DNA from: Methanomicrobium antiquum
Lineage (GTDB): Archaea > Halobacteriota > Methanomicrobia > Methanomicrobiales > Methanomicrobiaceae
DNA length: 64,000 nucleotides
NCBI RefSeq assembly: GCF_029633915.1
Contig: NZ_CP091092.1
Coordinates: forward strand, 2,108,001-2,172,000
Direction: 5' to 3'
Made by a program: the position numbers and the translations under genes. Under the pieces are notes generated by a model. That model was not told the origin of the DNA and made no database searches. It worked only from the letters and a program-made list of their open reading frames with translations. Shown piece after piece: positions 63,169-64,000 of the stretch (position 1 is its first letter; every line of letters starts with the position of its first letter).

Positions 63169-64000
63169 CTAGTGCCTCCCCGGTCTTTTATGCATTGTCA
63201 TTCTCATTCTGTCTTTGAAATCTGCCTCTTCATCGCGAATTCTTCTTCCTGTATAGTGAAGAAAAACATCCTCAAGAGTGGGCCTGTGCATAGAAACTGA
63301 GGTTATTGTTACTTTTAGTTTTGTTAGTTGTGAGATTATTTCTGTTAAATGCTCTTCGGCATTTGAAAGAGTAATTGTAAAAAAACCGTTGGAAAACTCC
63401 TGTTTATCTGACCACCAAAATCTGTTTGAAGATAATTTTTCCCTGTAGTCAGGCGATTTTATGGTAATTATATCTCCGCCGATTTTACTTTTGAGGTTCT
63501 CAGGAGTATCCATTGCTACAATTTTTCCTTTATCGATTATTCCTATTCTGTCGCAGAGCCTGTCTGCCTCTTCCATGTAATGTGTTGTGATGATAATGGA
63601 AATTTTGTAGTCCTGGTTTAATTTTTCAATATATTCCCAGAGGTAGTTTCTTGTCTGGGGATCGAGGCCGAGTGTCGGTTCATCTAAAAAAAGCACTTTT
63701 GGCCTGTGCAAAAGTCCTCTTGCAATCTCAAGCCGGCGTCTCATTCCGCCGGAAAATGTCTTTACAAGATCATCTTTTCGTTCGAAAAGCCCGACCAGCT
63801 TTAAAAGTTCCTCTGTTCTTTCATTGCGGGTTTCTTTATCAATTCTGTAAAGCCTTCCGTGAAAGTCCATGTTTTCCCATGCAGTAAGTTCCTCATCAAG
63901 ACTCTGGTCCTGAAAGACAATTCCAATTGATTTTCTAACACCGTCTTGTGATTTTAAGATGTCATGTCCGAAAATCAAAGCCTTTCCTGATGTAGGGTTT
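63169..64000 (-). CDS. ABC exporter ATPase (5' end beyond window)
   Basis: At least 276 residues; the gene runs past base 64000, and the missing part holds the Walker A loop. The first visible codons read NPTSGKALIFGHDILKSQDG, the normal sequence just after the P-loop helix. The Q-loop is IGIVFQDQSLDEELTAWENM, the signature FSGGMRRRLEIARGLL, Walker B VLFLDEPTLGLDP, and the switch His is in IIITTHYMEEADRL. A C-terminal ~90-residue extension of the DrrA type follows. It pairs with the ABC-2 permease three bases downstream. It probably powers export of an antibiotic or lipid. Confidence 0.93.
   Translation of the reverse strand, partial: NPTSGKALIFGHDILKSQDGVRKSIGIVFQDQSLDEELTAWENMDFHGRLYRIDKETRNERTEELLKLVGLFERKDDLVKTFSGGMRRRLEIARGLLHRPKVLFLDEPTLGLDPQTRNYLWEYIEKLNQDYKISIIITTHYMEEADRLCDRIGIIDKGKIVAMDTPENLKSKIGGDIITIKSPDYREKLSSNRFWWSDKQEFSNGFFTITLSNAEEHLTEIISQLTKLKVTITSVSMHRPTLEDVFLHYTGRRIRDEEADFKDRMRMTMHKRPGRH

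Noticed and set aside
1-64000. CRISPR array, rRNA operon or complete insertion sequence
   Set aside because: No regularly spaced repeat-spacer unit, no rRNA-like sequence and no intact transposase with terminal repeats were seen.

Overview
The window comes from a methanogenic archaeon, most likely of the order Methanomicrobiales; the genus cannot be fixed by eye. The evidence is a set of archaeal information-processing genes (aIF2 gamma, Rpo7/RpoE', Spt4, L40e, S24e, S27ae, the Kae1-Bud32 fusion, TiaS, thermosome, a DUF359 dephospho-CoA kinase), the AglB oligosaccharyltransferase, and methanogen-typical genes (McrA-glycine thioamidation YcaO, DUF2098, NikR, B12-dependent NrdJ). The DNA is AT-rich, and several promoters show a clear archaeal TATA box.

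Layout. 1-8.7 kb: an envelope-linked operon with the tail of an unknown gene, a membrane-anchored GTPase-like protein, a single-pass partner and a four-PEGA-domain protein, followed by an APH-type kinase and two exported or membrane proteins. 8.7-10.8 kb: an orphan MNT nucleotidyltransferase and an MFS exporter. 10.9-15.0 kb: a decayed accessory zone with two near-identical DUF1016 fragments, a RelE-type and a HicAB toxin-antitoxin pair, a membrane gene broken by one in-frame TAA, a transposase tail and a Fic remnant, ending at tRNA-Val(CAC). 15.3-18.8 kb: MFS exporter, flavodoxin-ferredoxin protein, a tiny zinc-knuckle protein, an exported FKBP. 19.0-23.8 kb: a tightly overlapping three-gene cassette (DNA methyltransferase, a protein with two GHKL ATPase modules, a receiver-domain protein), followed by tRNA-Gly(TCC). 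25-36 kb: HtpX, a DUF1917 protein, L40e, HAM1, MATE, an RNase HIII-like gene with no ordinary start codon, a GNAT, and a CotH/VTC/DUF4956/lipoprotein cluster. 36.6-41.7 kb: the conserved translation, transcription and KEOPS block. 42-57 kb: NikR, DUF2098, YcaO, AglB, asparagine synthase, a glycosyltransferase, TiaS, a DNA-binding regulator, thermosome, a DUF2178/XRE pair and a papain-like protease. 57-64 kb: FMN-binding protein, NrdJ, a PPC protein, two unknowns and an ABC-2 exporter cut by the window end.

How things fit together. The strongest candidate for an undescribed system is the 19.0-23.8 kb cassette. A site-specific methyltransferase is coupled by overlapping genes to a MORC/Hsp90-like plus histidine-kinase chimera and a receiver protein with a large unknown C-terminal region, so it looks like a two-component-style defence or DNA-state sensor. 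The second candidate is the GTPase/PEGA operon at the left edge. A family of intergenic dyad elements, centred on a 17-bp imperfect palindrome with paired changes between copies, occurs between many of the genes and is not explained by any annotated feature.
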